The notes: generated by a model from the sequence alone, not told the origin. Counted from the first letter of the stretch, positions 35,794 through 46,149 are shown. The stretch is 64,000 bases of DNA from Bacteroidaceae bacterium (GCA_017442855.1 JAFSPM010000037.1:62001-126000); one strand, 5' to 3'. A program made the numbers and translations.

Positions 35794-38067
35794 ATGGAAA
35801 ACAAGCAGATAGATAATGAGGAAGAGATTATTCAACAAGCGTTTCAAGAACTGTTGAATGATTATCTCGCTACCAAGCACCGCAAACGTGTGGAAATCAT
35901 TACGAAGGCTTTCAACTTCGCTAATGAGGCGCACAAAGGTATTAAGCGTTTGTCGGGCGAGCCTTATATCCTGCATCCTATCAGTGTAGCCAAAATCGTT
36001 TGTAACGAGATTGGCTTAGGTTCGACTTCTATCTGTTCTGCTTTGTTGCACGATGTAGTGGAAGACACAGACTATACGGTAGAAGACATTGAGAATATAT
36101 TCGGTCCAAAGATTGCCCAAATTGTAGATGGTCTTACCAAGATATCAGGTGGTATCTTCGGAGAACATGCCTCTGCACAGGCAGAAAACTTCAAAAAGCT
36201 GTTACTCACCATGAACGATGACATTCGTGTCATCCTTATCAAGATAGCCGACCGACTGCACAACATGCGTACCTTAGAGTCACAGGCTCCCAATAAGCAG
36301 TACAAAATTGCTGGTGAGACACTTTACCTCTATGCTCCTCTTGCCTATCGCTTAGGCTTAAACAAAATCAAAACTGAACTGGAGAACTTAAGCTTTAAAT
36401 ACGAACATCCCGAAGAATATAGAGAGATAGAGAAAAAGTTGGAAGAAACAGCAGCTGAGCGTGACAAGGTATTTACCGATTTTACAGCTCCTATCCGTCA
36501 GCAACTCGACAAAATGGGACTGAAATACCGTATCATGGCACGTGTCAAGGCAGTCTATTCCATCTGGAACAAGATGCAAACCAAGCATGTTACCTTCGAT
36601 GAGGTATATGATATTTTAGCAGTACGCATTATTTTCGAGCCAGCTTCACCAAGTGTGGAGATGAACAATTGCTTTGACATCTATGTCAGTCTGTCGCAGA
36701 TTTACAAGCCTCATCCAGACCGCATACGCGACTGGGTAAGTCATCCGAAAGCCAATGGCTATCAGGCACTTCATGTTACCCTCATGGCCAACAACGGTCA
36801 GTGGATTGAGGTACAGATACGTAGTGAGCGCATGAACGACATCGCTGAGCAAGGTTTTGCTGCCCATTGGAAATATAAAGATGGTCCGGCACAGGAAGAC
36901 ATTTCTCCTACTGACGACGATACCGAATTAAATAAGTGGTTGGTTACCATCAAGGAGATTCTTGACGACCCTCAGCCCGATGCCATGGATTTCCTCGACA
37001 CTATTAAGTTGAACTTGTTTGCACAAGAGATATTCGTCTTTACTCCAAAAGGAGAAATCAAGACCCTGCCACAGAATTCCACTGTGTTGGACTTTGGTTT
37101 CTCGCTGCATACAGAGATCGGTGCCCATTGTATCGGAGCCAAGGTAAATCACCGATTGGTGCCGCTGAGCCATAAGCTCAATAGTGGTGACCAAGTGGAG
37201 ATTCTTACCTCTCGCTCACAAAAGGTACAACCTGAATGGGAGACGATAGCTGCCACAGCCAAGGCTCGTGCCAAAATTGCATCCATCTTGCGCAAAGAAG
37301 CCAAAGCTACCCAAAAGAAGGGTCTCGACATTTTAGGTAAGTTCCTGAAAGAAGAAGGTATCTATGTTGATGAAGTGGTACTCAACAAGCTGGTTCGTTT
37401 CCATGAGAAGTCTGACACCGACAGCTTGTTGGAAGCCATAGGTTCCCATCAGATCGAATTGAATGAGGATGATATTGACGCTTTGAAAGGCAAAAACAAG
37501 ACCTCGTGGCGAAAATTTCTCAAATTGCCTTTTGGCAACAAAGACAAGAACAACGATAATACAACAAATCAAATGGTTGCCGAACCTGAGATAGAGAAAA
37601 AAGAGGTGAAGAAAATCACCAAACAGATTCTCAAGCTGACAGAAGAGACCATAAAGAAAAATTATGCAATAGCAGAGTGTTGTCATCCTATCCCTGGTGA
37701 TGATGTGCTAGGGTATATTGATACTAATGGCAAGATTACCATTCACAAACGCCAATGTCCTATTGCTGCAAAGCTCAAGAGCAGCTATGGCAACCGAATC
37801 ATCGCTACGCAATGGGATACCCACAAACAGCTGACATTCCTGGTAACCATCGTTATTAAAGGTGTTGACCGCTTGGGGTTGTTAAGTGATGTCACTCAAG
37901 TTATCTCCCACCAATTGAACGTCAATATCCGCAAACTTACCATTGAAACTGTGGAAGGCATTTTCGAAGGAAACATACAGCTTTATGTGCATGACGTGGA
38001 AGATGTACACGCCATCATCGCAGAGTTGAAACGTGTAAACAGTATTCAAGAGGTCATCAGGGAATAA
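35794..38067 (+). CDS. RelA/SpoT-type bifunctional (p)ppGpp enzyme
   Basis: This long-form Rel protein makes and degrades (p)ppGpp in the stringent response. The HD hydrolase domain is intact (LHPISVAKIV, ALLHDVVEDTDYT with the HD pair, and RLHNMRTLESQ). The synthetase domain follows (VKAVYSIWNKMQTKHVTFDEVYDILAVRIIF, then YQALHVTLMANNGQWIEVQIR), and then TGS (IFVFTPKGEIKTLPQNSTVLDF), a zinc-finger region (ECCHPIPGDDVLGYI) and a C-terminal ACT domain. At 757 residues it is normal. It ends the parA-parB unit and stops 13 bases from the convergent merR-type gene. Confidence 0.95.
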   Translation: MENKQIDNEEEIIQQAFQELLNDYLATKHRKRVEIITKAFNFANEAHKGIKRLSGEPYILHPISVAKIVCNEIGLGSTSICSALLHDVVEDTDYTVEDIENIFGPKIAQIVDGLTKISGGIFGEHASAQAENFKKLLLTMNDDIRVILIKIADRLHNMRTLESQAPNKQYKIAGETLYLYAPLAYRLGLNKIKTELENLSFKYEHPEEYREIEKKLEETAAERDKVFTDFTAPIRQQLDKMGLKYRIMARVKAVYSIWNKMQTKHVTFDEVYDILAVRIIFEPASPSVEMNNCFDIYVSLSQIYKPHPDRIRDWVSHPKANGYQALHVTLMANNGQWIEVQIRSERMNDIAEQGFAAHWKYKDGPAQEDISPTDDDTELNKWLVTIKEILDDPQPDAMDFLDTIKLNLFAQEIFVFTPKGEIKTLPQNSTVLDFGFSLHTEIGAHCIGAKVNHRLVPLSHKLNSGDQVEILTSRSQKVQPEWETIAATAKARAKIASILRKEAKATQKKGLDILGKFLKEEGIYVDEVVLNKLVRFHEKSDTDSLLEAIGSHQIELNEDDIDALKGKNKTSWRKFLKLPFGNKDKNNDNTTNQMVAEPEIEKKEVKKITKQILKLTEETIKKNYAIAECCHPIPGDDVLGYIDTNGKITIHKRQCPIAAKLKSSYGNRIIATQWDTHKQLTFLVTIVIKGVDRLGLLSDVTQVISHQLNVNIRKLTIETVEGIFEGNIQLYVHDVEDVHAIIAELKRVNSIQEVIRE

Positions 38068-38080
38068 AAACAAGATCGCT

Positions 38081-38458
38081 TTATAGGTTTTCTTTCAATT
38101 CCTCCACCTGATCGTAAGAAAAAGCATTCAACGCATCACGCATTCCAGCCAATTCTGTACGAATAGCCTTGAGCCGTTCCAACACCTCTACTTTCTTATC
38201 AGTATTATCTTTGTTGACTTTAAGACGCTGGCGTGCACCAGGAATGGTCATCCCCTCTTCTTTCACCAAATGGTGGATGAGTTTTATCAATTCAATGTCT
38301 TTTTGCTGATATTGGCGAATACCCCTACCCGCTTTCTTGGGAGCCAATGCAGGAAACTCCTTTTCCCAGAAACGAAGGGTTGATTCGTTGACATTAAACA
38401 TCTCTGCCACCTCACTGATGGAGTAAAACAGCTTTAATTCATTCTCTTTGTTCAGCAT
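38081..38458 (-). CDS. MerR-family transcriptional regulator
   Basis: The 125-residue protein has an N-terminal MerR winged helix (FYSISEVAEMFNVNESTLRFWEKEFP, with RQYQQKDIELIKLIHHLVKEEGMTI) and then a short coiled-coil. There is no effector domain, as in many small Bacteroidetes MerR proteins, so the signal is unknown. It is convergent with relA and divergent from alaS. Confidence 0.92.
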   Translation of the reverse strand: MLNKENELKLFYSISEVAEMFNVNESTLRFWEKEFPALAPKKAGRGIRQYQQKDIELIKLIHHLVKEEGMTIPGARQRLKVNKDNTDKKVEVLERLKAIRTELAGMRDALNAFSYDQVEELKENL

Positions 38459-38494
38459 ATTCAGATTTTTTTTGTAAAACTAATAAAAAAGCAG

Positions 38495-38502
38495 TATCTT
38501 CG
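38495..38502 (+). promoter_or_regulatory. Probable -7 promoter element for alaS
   Basis: TATCTTCG differs by one base from TAnnTTTG and lies 37 bases upstream of the alaS start codon. Confidence 0.55.
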
Positions 38503-38539
38503 CAACCAAATTTAGAAAAAAGTATAAAAATAGTTCGAT

Positions 38540-41161
38540 ATGTTGACAGCTAATGAGATAAGAGACGCTTTTACAAGCTTCTTCGAGAGCAAAGGTCATC
38601 ACAAAGTACCTTCAGCTCCAATGGTAATCAAGGATGACCCTACACTGATGTTTACCAACGCAGGTATGAATCAGTTTAAGGACATTATATTGGGCAATCG
38701 CCCTGCACAATGGAAGCGTGTAACCGACTCACAGAAGTGCTTACGTGTGAGTGGCAAACATAACGATTTGGAAGAGGTAGGTCATGATACCTACCACCAC
38801 ACTATGTTCGAAATGCTGGGTAACTGGTCGTTTGGTGACTACTTCAAGAAAGAGGCCATCAGTTGGGCATGGGAGTTCTTGGTGGATGTGCTGAAGCTCA
38901 ACCCAGAAGACCTGTATGCTACAGTGTTTGAAGGCTCAGCAGAAGAAGGACTGGAACGAGATAACGAAGCAGCTGGTTATTGGGAGCAGTTTTTGCCAAA
39001 GAGCCACATCATTAATGGCAACAAACACGATAATTTTTGGGAAATGGGAGATACAGGTCCTTGCGGCCCATGCTCTGAGATTCACCTCGATTCTCGTTCT
39101 GCAGCCGAGAAAGCTGCCGTACCTGGATATGAACTGGTGAACAAAGACCACCCACAAGTGATTGAAATCTGGAATCTTGTGTTCATGCAATATAACCGCA
39201 AAGCCGACCAAAGCCTGGAGCCACTTCCTGCAAAGGTTATCGATACCGGCATGGGCTTCGAGCGTTTGGTGCGCTCTTTACAGGGCAAACAGTCTAACTA
39301 TGACACCGACATCTTCCAACCGATCATTCAGGAAATTGGTCGTCTGTCAGGTCTACAGTATGGCAAGGATGAGAAAACGGATGTGGCCATGCGTGTGGTA
39401 GCTGACCACCTACGAACCATCACTTTCTCTATCGCCGATGGGCAGTTGCCAAGCAATGCCAAAGCAGGCTATGTAATACGTCGTATCTTACGTCGTGCTA
39501 TCCGTTATGCTTATACTTTCTTAGGGCAGAAAGAGGCATTCATTTACAAGTTATTGCCCGTCTTGATTCGTGAGATGGGAACAACCTATCCAGAACTGGA
39601 GGCACAACGAGACCTCATCGCCAAGGTGATGAAAGAAGAGGAAGACTCATTCCTGCGTACCTTGGACAATGGCATCTATCTACTTAATAAGGCAATGGAC
39701 GAAATAAAAGCTCAAGGCAAAACTGAGCTTGATGGCGTACAGGCGTTTACCTTGTTTGACACCTATGGTTTCCCACTCGACCTTACAGAACTGATTTGTC
39801 GTGAAAACGGTCTCACTGTAGATGAGAAACAGTTTGGTGAGGAAATGGAGAAACAAAAAGCCCGTGCCCGCAACGCTGCCGCTGTTGAGACAGGTGACTG
39901 GGTAACGCTGCGTGAGGGTGAGACAGAGTTTGTTGGTTACGACTATAGCGAATACGAATGTCACATACTTCGTTACCGCAAGATAACACAGAAGAAACAG
40001 ACTTTCTATCAGATAGTACTTGACTACACTCCATTCTATGGCGAAATGGGTGGTCAGGTAGGCGAATGTGGTGTGATATGCAGCGAGTTCGAGACCATCG
40101 ACATTGTGGATGCCAAGCATGAGAACGGTATGACCGTACACATTGCCACCAAGTTGCCCGAGCATCCAGAGGCCAACTTCATGGCATGTGTCGATTTGGA
40201 GAAGCGTGCAGCCAGTGCAGCTAACCACTCAGCTACCCACTTGCTCGACGCTGCTTTGCGTCAGGTGCTGGGCACCCATGTAGAGCAAAAGGGTTCGTTT
40301 GTGTCACCAGAGACCTTACGATTCGACTTCTCTCATTTCCAGAAAGTCACCGATGAAGAGCTTCGCCAGGTAGAGCGCATCGTGAATGCCAAGATTCGTG
40401 AAAACATCCCATTGCAAGAGCATCGTGACACCCCATTGGAAGAAGCTAAGAAGATGGGTGCCATCGCGTTGTTCGGTGAGAAATATGGCGACAAGGTGCG
40501 TGTGGTGCAGTTTGCCGAGAGCGTTGAGTTCTGTGGTGGTATCCATGTGAAGTCAACAGGACATATCGGTATGTTCAAGATTGTGAGCGAGAGCAGCGTT
40601 GCTGCCGGCGTTCGCCGTATCGAGGCTATTACAGGCAAGAAGCTCGAAGATATGCTCTACACGATGGAAGATACCATTAAAGGTATGCGTGCATTGTTCA
40701 ACAATGCGCCAGACCTGATGGGTACCGTACAGAAATATATCAGCGAACACGATGGCATGAAGAAGGAAATTGAGAAGTTCCAGGCACAAGCAGTCGAGAA
40801 CGTAAAGAACCAGTTGGTGAGCCATGCAGAGACCATCAACGGCATAAAGGTAGTGAAGTCAGTATTACCTATGTCAGCCAATGCTGCCAAAGATTTGGCA
40901 TTCAAGATTCGTGCTGCTATTCCCGAAAACTTATTCTGCGTCATTGGCACAGAAGAGAATGGTCGCCCGCTCATCAGTGTGATGATTAGTGAAGATTTGG
41001 TAAAGAGCCACAACCTCAACGCAGGTATGTTGGTACGCGAAGCTGGCAAACAGATTCAAGGCGGTGGTGGTGGTCAGCCTCATTATGCTACCGCAGGTGG
41101 CAAGAACCCAGACGGCCTGCATGCTGCTGTTGACAAAGTGATTGAGTTGGCAAAACTATAG
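38540..41161 (+). CDS. alaS: Alanyl-tRNA synthetase
   Basis: AlaRS charges tRNA-Ala and edits serine and glycine mischarging. The class II catalytic core is clear from the N-terminus ([16 protein letters not shown], then [15 protein letters not shown], and [15 protein letters not shown]). The editing domain carries the zinc ligands [11 protein letters not shown] and [11 protein letters not shown], and the C-terminal C-Ala region ends with [18 protein letters not shown]. Length 873 is standard. A strong intrinsic terminator follows. Confidence 0.97.
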   Translation: MLTANEIRDAFTSFFESKGHHKVPSAPMVIKDDPTLMFTNAGMNQFKDIILGNRPAQWKRVTDSQKCLRVSGKHNDLEEVGHDTYHHTMFEMLGNWSFGDYFKKEAISWAWEFLVDVLKLNPEDLYATVFEGSAEEGLERDNEAAGYWEQFLPKSHIINGNKHDNFWEMGDTGPCGPCSEIHLDSRSAAEKAAVPGYELVNKDHPQVIEIWNLVFMQYNRKADQSLEPLPAKVIDTGMGFERLVRSLQGKQSNYDTDIFQPIIQEIGRLSGLQYGKDEKTDVAMRVVADHLRTITFSIADGQLPSNAKAGYVIRRILRRAIRYAYTFLGQKEAFIYKLLPVLIREMGTTYPELEAQRDLIAKVMKEEEDSFLRTLDNGIYLLNKAMDEIKAQGKTELDGVQAFTLFDTYGFPLDLTELICRENGLTVDEKQFGEEMEKQKARARNAAAVETGDWVTLREGETEFVGYDYSEYECHILRYRKITQKKQTFYQIVLDYTPFYGEMGGQVGECGVICSEFETIDIVDAKHENGMTVHIATKLPEHPEANFMACVDLEKRAASAANHSATHLLDAALRQVLGTHVEQKGSFVSPETLRFDFSHFQKVTDEELRQVERIVNAKIRENIPLQEHRDTPLEEAKKMGAIALFGEKYGDKVRVVQFAESVEFCGGIHVKSTGHIGMFKIVSESSVAAGVRRIEAITGKKLEDMLYTMEDTIKGMRALFNNAPDLMGTVQKYISEHDGMKKEIEKFQAQAVENVKNQLVSHAETINGIKVVKSVLPMSANAAKDLAFKIRAAIPENLFCVIGTEENGRPLISVMISEDLVKSHNLNAGMLVREAGKQIQGGGGGQPHYATAGGKNPDGLHAAVDKVIELAKL

Positions 41162-41198
41162 TATGCTTATGAGATAAACATTCAAGCTATTTATATGG

Positions 41199-41230
41199 AA
41201 CGCTCCCTATCATTCAAGGGAGCGTTTTTT
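41199..41230 (+). terminator. Intrinsic terminator after alaS
   Basis: AACGCTCCCT pairs with AGGGAGCGTT around an 8-base loop and is followed by a T tract. Confidence 0.9.
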
Positions 41231-41291
41231 ATGGGAATAACTCTAATGGCACTTTCCCCACAATTTCGTTGCATATTAACTGGGAACGAGT

Positions 41292-41299
41292 TATATTTG
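41292..41299 (+). promoter_or_regulatory. -7 promoter element for the TPR-HTH regulator
   Basis: TATATTTG matches TAnnTTTG and lies 28 bases upstream of the start codon at 41328. Confidence 0.72.
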
Positions 41300-41327
41300 C
41301 AGTGGTATATCTTTTGAAGTTTTTATT

Positions 41328-42809
41328 ATGAAGCTTTGTTATTATATAGTTTGTTTTGTTATAGCACTCATAGCTATGTGCGCAAGTTGCAGTGATTCGA
41401 TTGAGCCACAGCAACAGGCACATGAATTGTTTGAGCAAAGTAAGCAATATAAGAAAGAAAAAGATGTTGAGAGGCAAATCACTACGCTTATTCAAGCCTA
41501 TCAGTTGCTTCCACAATTTGATGAACCAGTCTTTGCCTCAAAAGTATGCCAGGCATTGGGTAATGCTTATATGTTTCGAAAACTATATGACCAGTCTTTG
41601 GATTACAACAGAGAAGCTATCGCTTATGCCATGCAGGAAGAACCTCATAGCAAGCAACTTTCTTTGGCATATTCGCAGTTAGGAAGAACGTTTGCTGAAC
41701 TTAATGAAACTGACAGCGCTTTTTTATATTTCGACAGAGCGCTGAATCAAGCCATCTTACTACAAGACACGACTGAGATAGCAGTTGGCTATGGTCAGTT
41801 GGGAGTTGTTAGCCGGTTGAAGAAAGATTATCAAAAGGCACTAGATTATGAACGGCAGCAGCTTACTATATACAAGCAACATAACGATTCTGGCTATATT
41901 CCTCAGGCCTATTATGGTATTGGATCCACCTTTTATTATATGAGGCAACTTGATTCTGCCAAAGTGTATTTTGAAAATTCCCTACATACTAATAATATAT
42001 ACACTAAACATGGTGCTTACAAAGCCTTATATCTGATATCCAAGAACCAAGGTAAGTTAGAGGATGCAATTCGGTACAATGACAAGTTCAGGGATTATGC
42101 AGATTCCGTTAGCATTCATAATAGGACTGAGGCTGTGGCTGAAATTCAAGCTAAATACTATAATGAGAAACTACTTAATCAGCAGGCAAAACTAGAATTA
42201 AATAATCTTCGTCTGACATTATTCCTTTCTTTTTGCATTTTGACTATTGTTATTATAGTCATGATGGGTAGTCGTATTTATAAATATACGCGACGGAAGT
42301 TGGCAGAATCGAGATTAAAGTTGCAAGAGAGTGAAAGGATTATTAATCTCAACCAGCAAGAGATTAATCGCATGACACGTGAAATAGCTGAGGCAGATAA
42401 TAATTTCAATGAGAAGGCAAACCTTATCATAGTACAGAATGGACTTCTACAGAAGCAAAATAAAAACTTAATGGATTATTTCTCCTGCAATGTTCCTTTG
42501 TTAAAAACGCTGAAAGAGCATCCTAAAGCCATTAAAGATTGGATACCGATTTATGAATTGACCGATGCCTTGCAAATGAATTTCCACACCCGTTTGAAAA
42601 ATGAATTCCCAGAAATGTCAGAAGGTGCGCTTAACATCTGCTGTCTGATTCGTTTAGGATTTACTACCAAACAAATAGCAATTATAGTAGGAATCGAAGC
42701 AGAATCGTTGACAAAACGCAAAGGTAGAATCAAGAATGAAATAATGAGTAATCACCCTGATTTGTTTAACAACAAGATGCCTCTCGACAGCTTTGTGCAG
42801 TCTTTCTAA
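41328..42809 (+). CDS. Membrane-anchored TPR regulator with C-terminal helix-turn-helix
   Basis: The 493-residue protein begins with a signal sequence ending in a possible lipobox (IALIAMCASC). Tetratricopeptide repeats cover residues about 30-270 (for example GQLGVVSRLKKDYQKALDYE and YYGIGSTFYYMRQLDSAKVYFE). A membrane helix (LTLFLSFCILTIVIIVMMGS) near residue 300 and a coiled-coil follow. The C-terminal 90 residues hold a LuxR-like helix-turn-helix (EMSEGALNICCLIRLGFTTKQIAIIVG). The arrangement is that of Bacteroidetes one-component membrane regulators whose outer TPR part senses a signal and whose inner end binds DNA. It lies directly upstream of the subtilase locus, which is its probable target. 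Confidence 0.85.
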   Translation: MKLCYYIVCFVIALIAMCASCSDSIEPQQQAHELFEQSKQYKKEKDVERQITTLIQAYQLLPQFDEPVFASKVCQALGNAYMFRKLYDQSLDYNREAIAYAMQEEPHSKQLSLAYSQLGRTFAELNETDSAFLYFDRALNQAILLQDTTEIAVGYGQLGVVSRLKKDYQKALDYERQQLTIYKQHNDSGYIPQAYYGIGSTFYYMRQLDSAKVYFENSLHTNNIYTKHGAYKALYLISKNQGKLEDAIRYNDKFRDYADSVSIHNRTEAVAEIQAKYYNEKLLNQQAKLELNNLRLTLFLSFCILTIVIIVMMGSRIYKYTRRKLAESRLKLQESERIINLNQQEINRMTREIAEADNNFNEKANLIIVQNGLLQKQNKNLMDYFSCNVPLLKTLKEHPKAIKDWIPIYELTDALQMNFHTRLKNEFPEMSEGALNICCLIRLGFTTKQIAIIVGIEAESLTKRKGRIKNEIMSNHPDLFNNKMPLDSFVQSF

Positions 42810-42817
42810 GGGTCATT

Positions 42818-42944
42818 TGTCCGTATATTATTATCTTCATTAGCTGCGCAAGTTGTTGTGTGGCAAATGGTTACTTGCTTTTCTGAGCCGTTGAAAATGT
42901 CCGTATAACTGTCTTCTTTATTAACATTTAATCTTTTATTTTTG
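42818..42944 (+). promoter_or_regulatory. Promoter with direct repeats upstream of the subtilase locus
   Basis: TGTCCGTATA occurs twice, at 42818-42827 and 42898-42907, exactly 80 bases apart, each followed within a few bases by TCTTC. The -7 element TATTTTTG is at 42937-42944, 33 bases before the start codon at 42977. The repeats are candidate sites for the TPR-HTH regulator coded just upstream. Confidence 0.62.
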
Positions 42945-42976
42945 CGCATAGTATCATAATTTAAAGATTAATTGCT

Positions 42977-43354
42977 ATGAAGAGAAGAAGATTTTTATTA
43001 CTTTCTATGGCTCCCATTGCTGGAGCGATGAGTTGCAAATTGTTTGCCCGGCCCATGGATGATGACATCCCTTTGAATGGTGAATGGCCAGGAGGAGATT
43101 CTTATAATGCTCAGGCATCACCATGTAGTGTTGTAGTGCTATTATCAGGTAGCACCCTGTATATCACTGGTGCCGCTTGTGGTTCACTTGTGTCAGTATC
43201 CATCAATGGTATGGGCTTCATCTATCATGATATTTTTGCTGACGATGATGCCGATAATATCATGATTGATTTGTCATCAGCTCCATCAGGAGTTTACTCT
43301 CTCCACATCACCAATTTACTTGGGGGTTATCTGGATGGCACATTTAACCTTTAA
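42977..43354 (+). CDS. Small exported DUF3244-like protein
   Basis: The 125-residue protein has a signal sequence with a strongly basic start (MKRRRFLLLSMAPIAGAMSC). It is followed by an all-beta domain that reads SVVVLLSGSTLYITGAACGSLVSVSI and ends SSAPSGVYSLHITNLLGGYLDGTFNL. The final G-Y-x-L...G pattern is like DUF3244 and T9SS-type C-terminal beta modules, but the family call is tentative. It is the first gene after the promoter at 42937 and lies 15 bases ahead of the first prodomain-like lipoprotein. Confidence 0.7.
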   Translation: MKRRRFLLLSMAPIAGAMSCKLFARPMDDDIPLNGEWPGGDSYNAQASPCSVVVLLSGSTLYITGAACGSLVSVSINGMGFIYHDIFADDDADNIMIDLSSAPSGVYSLHITNLLGGYLDGTFNL

Positions 43355-43369
43355 ATCTTTAATAGAGCT

Positions 43370-44065
43370 ATGAGAACAAAAATTGTACTATTGTGTATGA
43401 CGCTGGTAGGTTTGGCCTCATGCAGTAGTTCAAAAGATGAGCCTGTCCCTCCAGAAGAAATTGATAATCCTGGTGATATCTATTATATGAATAATAGTGT
43501 GCTTACTCCGCTATGGTATGATCTGACAAAATCTTACATTATGTTCCATGTTGATGACAAAGAGGCCGTGTTGAACAAAATGTCAACTATGGGTTTGAAC
43601 GTGGATGAAAGTATGGTTAGTGATATTGGATTTAATGGTAATGAAGATAAATTCATTATTAAAACCGATGCGTTTTATGAGATGCTAAACTATAGGGAAA
43701 TACGTACTGTTAATGCAAACTATGAGACTTTATACCAGATTCCAGAAATAATATATTCCAATCCCAATATAACAGATCATCTGAATGAAAGTTGGGCAAG
43801 GGGTAGCATTTTGTTCCTTTACACTGAAAAATATTCGGAGCTTGAACAAGCTGCAAATGACTATAGGTTCAAGATTGTTGCCAAATGGGACATACCAGAA
43901 CCATCAACACCATTATGGGTCATCTCTTGTGACAAGTATTCCAAAGGAAACGTGTATGAGATACTCGATATTTTAGTGAATTTAAATATTACGAATGGAG
44001 AAGCTGAACTACTTCCTTCTTTTGGCCCTGCTATAATACCGTCATGGTTTGTTTTCGATAATTAG
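43370..44065 (+). CDS. Lipoprotein resembling the subtilase N-terminal region (copy 1)
   Basis: The 231-residue lipoprotein has a lipobox (TLVGLASC, followed by SSSKDEP) and no catalytic domain. Its body reads LWYDLTKSYIMFHVDDKEAV, NYREIRTVNANYETLYQIPE and PLWVISCDKYSKGNVYEIL. These segments align by eye with the N-terminal region of the neighbouring subtilase (ILFSAKDRKAILERL; GLYLISCTKESAGNALKM) and, much more closely, with the lipoprotein at 46252. It ends 7 bases before the subtilase start. A role as a stand-alone propeptide-type inhibitor or chaperone is inferred. Confidence 0.72.
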   Translation: MRTKIVLLCMTLVGLASCSSSKDEPVPPEEIDNPGDIYYMNNSVLTPLWYDLTKSYIMFHVDDKEAVLNKMSTMGLNVDESMVSDIGFNGNEDKFIIKTDAFYEMLNYREIRTVNANYETLYQIPEIIYSNPNITDHLNESWARGSILFLYTEKYSELEQAANDYRFKIVAKWDIPEPSTPLWVISCDKYSKGNVYEILDILVNLNITNGEAELLPSFGPAIIPSWFVFDN

Positions 44066-44072
44066 AATTACT

Positions 44073-46079
44073 ATGAAAAGAATACTATATATTTTATCTT
44101 TTGTCTTGGTATTAGTCTCATTTGTTTCGTGCCAGGATGATGTCAACATTCTTCTTACATCACAAGAAGAACAAGCCCAAACTCGTAGCCAAACTGAAAC
44201 TGAATTATTGGATTATTATTGGAGTGGTGGAAAGAAATACTACCTTCAAAGAATAGAAGAAGAAACCTTTATCTTGTTTAGTGCTAAAGATAGAAAAGCA
44301 ATACTCGAAAGGTTGCAAGACTATAAAGTATTAATTAATGAATGTGATATTAACGAATTAAGATATGAAGGTTCTGATATGACAGGTCGTAATTCAAACG
44401 ATTTCCAAGATTTTGAATGGGCTAAAGTTGAATTGGATATAAAGACTGCTGAAAGTATTGAAGGTATCATTTATGCCGCACCCTATTACTCATGTGATGG
44501 TAGTGATACTTTCCCATTAACTAACTTTATTTACGTTTTCCTTAAGAGTGATGACATTACAAATCTATCTAATCAAGCTGAGAAATATAATCTCGGATTG
44601 ATAGGGAAGCTTAATGGAACATCAACAGGTCTTTATTTGATTTCATGTACTAAAGAATCTGCTGGTAATGCACTTAAAATGGCAAATACCCTTTATGATA
44701 CAGGTTTATTTGATGGAGTTGAACCTATATTCTTATCAGCCAAGCCCCAATCAGATCCTCTTTATAATACGCAATGGTATCTTAAGCAGAATACGTCATA
44801 TTATGGATATAGCTATGATATCAAATATGAAAATGCCTTAAATGTAATGCCAGGTTCTAATAATAATATTTTGGTAGGTGTTCTTGACAATGGTGTTGAC
44901 TTATCTCATCCCGATCTTTTATTGAATTCGTTTAGTTGGGATGCAGTTACATCATCAAGTCCCAGTGTTAAATATACCTATACTGGTGATAACGCATATA
45001 TTAATAGTCATGGTACGAATGTAGCAGGCATTATTTCTGCCATCCCCAATAATAATATTGGTATAGCAGGAATTGCATCAAGATCTGGTATAAGCGTTAT
45101 GTCATTTAGCATAGATTACACCAATGTGAATTTTGCTTATCATGTGAATCTTGCGGTTCAAAAAGCAGTTGAAAAGGGGGTCGCTGTTTTGAATTGCTCT
45201 TGGTCATACCCTACAGTTAGTCAGGTTATAGAAGGCGCTATAGAATATGCCGTCACTAATGGTAGATATGGAAGAGGTATGGTTATGGTTTTTTGTACAG
45301 GCAATTATAATGATAACAATACTAATCACCCACTCTTATATCCAGCAAATCACTCTCCAGCTTCAGATGTCATATCTGTTGGAGGTATGAATTATACTGG
45401 CTATAGATACTCTGTATCAGGATTGGTGCAAATAGGATCATGTTATGGAAGCGGGTTAGATTTAACTGCGCCTGGTCATAATATTCAAACTACCAAAAAC
45501 ATGGCTAATCCTTCTGATACGAACGCCTATGAAATGGTTACAGGTACTTCATTTGCCACCCCACAAGTTTCAGCTATTGCTGCCCAAATACTTGCCAAAA
45601 GCCCATATCTTTCAAATAAAGATGTAGAGTATGTTTTATGCAAAACAGCAAATCAATCTATACCAGGGTTCACTTCAACCTCAATAAAACAATATGGGAT
45701 TTGGAGTAATGAAGTGGGATATGGTTTGTTAAATGCATATGCTGCTTTATCAATGGCAGGGAACACTAATTCTAATGGATCTTTGAATATTACAGGAACA
45801 ACTACGTTGTCTGCTAATGGAAACGGCTTTGCAAGCACCACACTGACGGCAGTTCCGACAGACCAAAACTACACCTACATTTGGAGTGGAATTTTCTACG
45901 GTTATTGTGATAGTTGGTATATTTGGCCAAGCGGAGGATATTCTACAGGTCCAAACGCAGATGTAAATATATATCTATCCCCCGGGCAGATTGGAGGTAC
46001 GCTGCTTGTTACCTGTAGAGCCTATAATGGAACAACCTTTATCGGTCAAGCTACTGCATATGTAACAGTATCTCCGTGA
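44073..46079 (+). CDS. Subtilisin-like serine protease (S8), lipoprotein with prodomain and Ig-like C-terminus
   Basis: The 668-residue protein has a lipobox (LVLVSFVSC), an N-terminal region of about 210 residues that looks like a propeptide, and a complete S8 domain. The triad is present: Asp in VGVLDNGVDLSHPDL near residue 272, His in NSHGTNVAGIIS near 313, and Ser in GTSFATPQVSA near 492. After the protease comes a beta-rich region of about 100 residues (TTTLSANGNGFASTTLTAVP ... GTLLVTCRAYNG), probably Ig-like. The ATG at 44073 is chosen; an in-frame TTG at 44049 overlaps the preceding gene. Anchoring at the cell envelope is expected from the lipobox. Confidence 0.9.
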   Translation: MKRILYILSFVLVLVSFVSCQDDVNILLTSQEEQAQTRSQTETELLDYYWSGGKKYYLQRIEEETFILFSAKDRKAILERLQDYKVLINECDINELRYEGSDMTGRNSNDFQDFEWAKVELDIKTAESIEGIIYAAPYYSCDGSDTFPLTNFIYVFLKSDDITNLSNQAEKYNLGLIGKLNGTSTGLYLISCTKESAGNALKMANTLYDTGLFDGVEPIFLSAKPQSDPLYNTQWYLKQNTSYYGYSYDIKYENALNVMPGSNNNILVGVLDNGVDLSHPDLLLNSFSWDAVTSSSPSVKYTYTGDNAYINSHGTNVAGIISAIPNNNIGIAGIASRSGISVMSFSIDYTNVNFAYHVNLAVQKAVEKGVAVLNCSWSYPTVSQVIEGAIEYAVTNGRYGRGMVMVFCTGNYNDNNTNHPLLYPANHSPASDVISVGGMNYTGYRYSVSGLVQIGSCYGSGLDLTAPGHNIQTTKNMANPSDTNAYEMVTGTSFATPQVSAIAAQILAKSPYLSNKDVEYVLCKTANQSIPGFTSTSIKQYGIWSNEVGYGLLNAYAALSMAGNTNSNGSLNITGTTTLSANGNGFASTTLTAVPTDQNYTYIWSGIFYGYCDSWYIWPSGGYSTGPNADVNIYLSPGQIGGTLLVTCRAYNGTTFIGQATAYVTVSP

Positions 46080-46108
46080 AAATAGTTTTTGATTAGTAAT
46101 AGTCATAT

Positions 46109-46149
46109 CTAAAGCTTGCAGGTAGGGTATCCCTGCCTGCAAGCTTTAG
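46109..46149. terminator. Near-perfect 41-base hairpin after the subtilase gene
   Basis: CTAAAGCTTGCAGG pairs with CCTGCAAGCTTTAG, with an inner AGGG/CCCT stem and a 3-base loop (one mismatch between). There is no T tract, so termination is likely but not certain. The outer 11 bases GCAAGCTTTAG are identical to a core of the 22-bp array at 17500. Confidence 0.65.

Noticed and set aside
44049..44072. TTG start for the subtilase overlapping the previous gene
   Set aside because: The ATG at 44073 gives a proper lipoprotein signal; the extra eight residues would disturb it.
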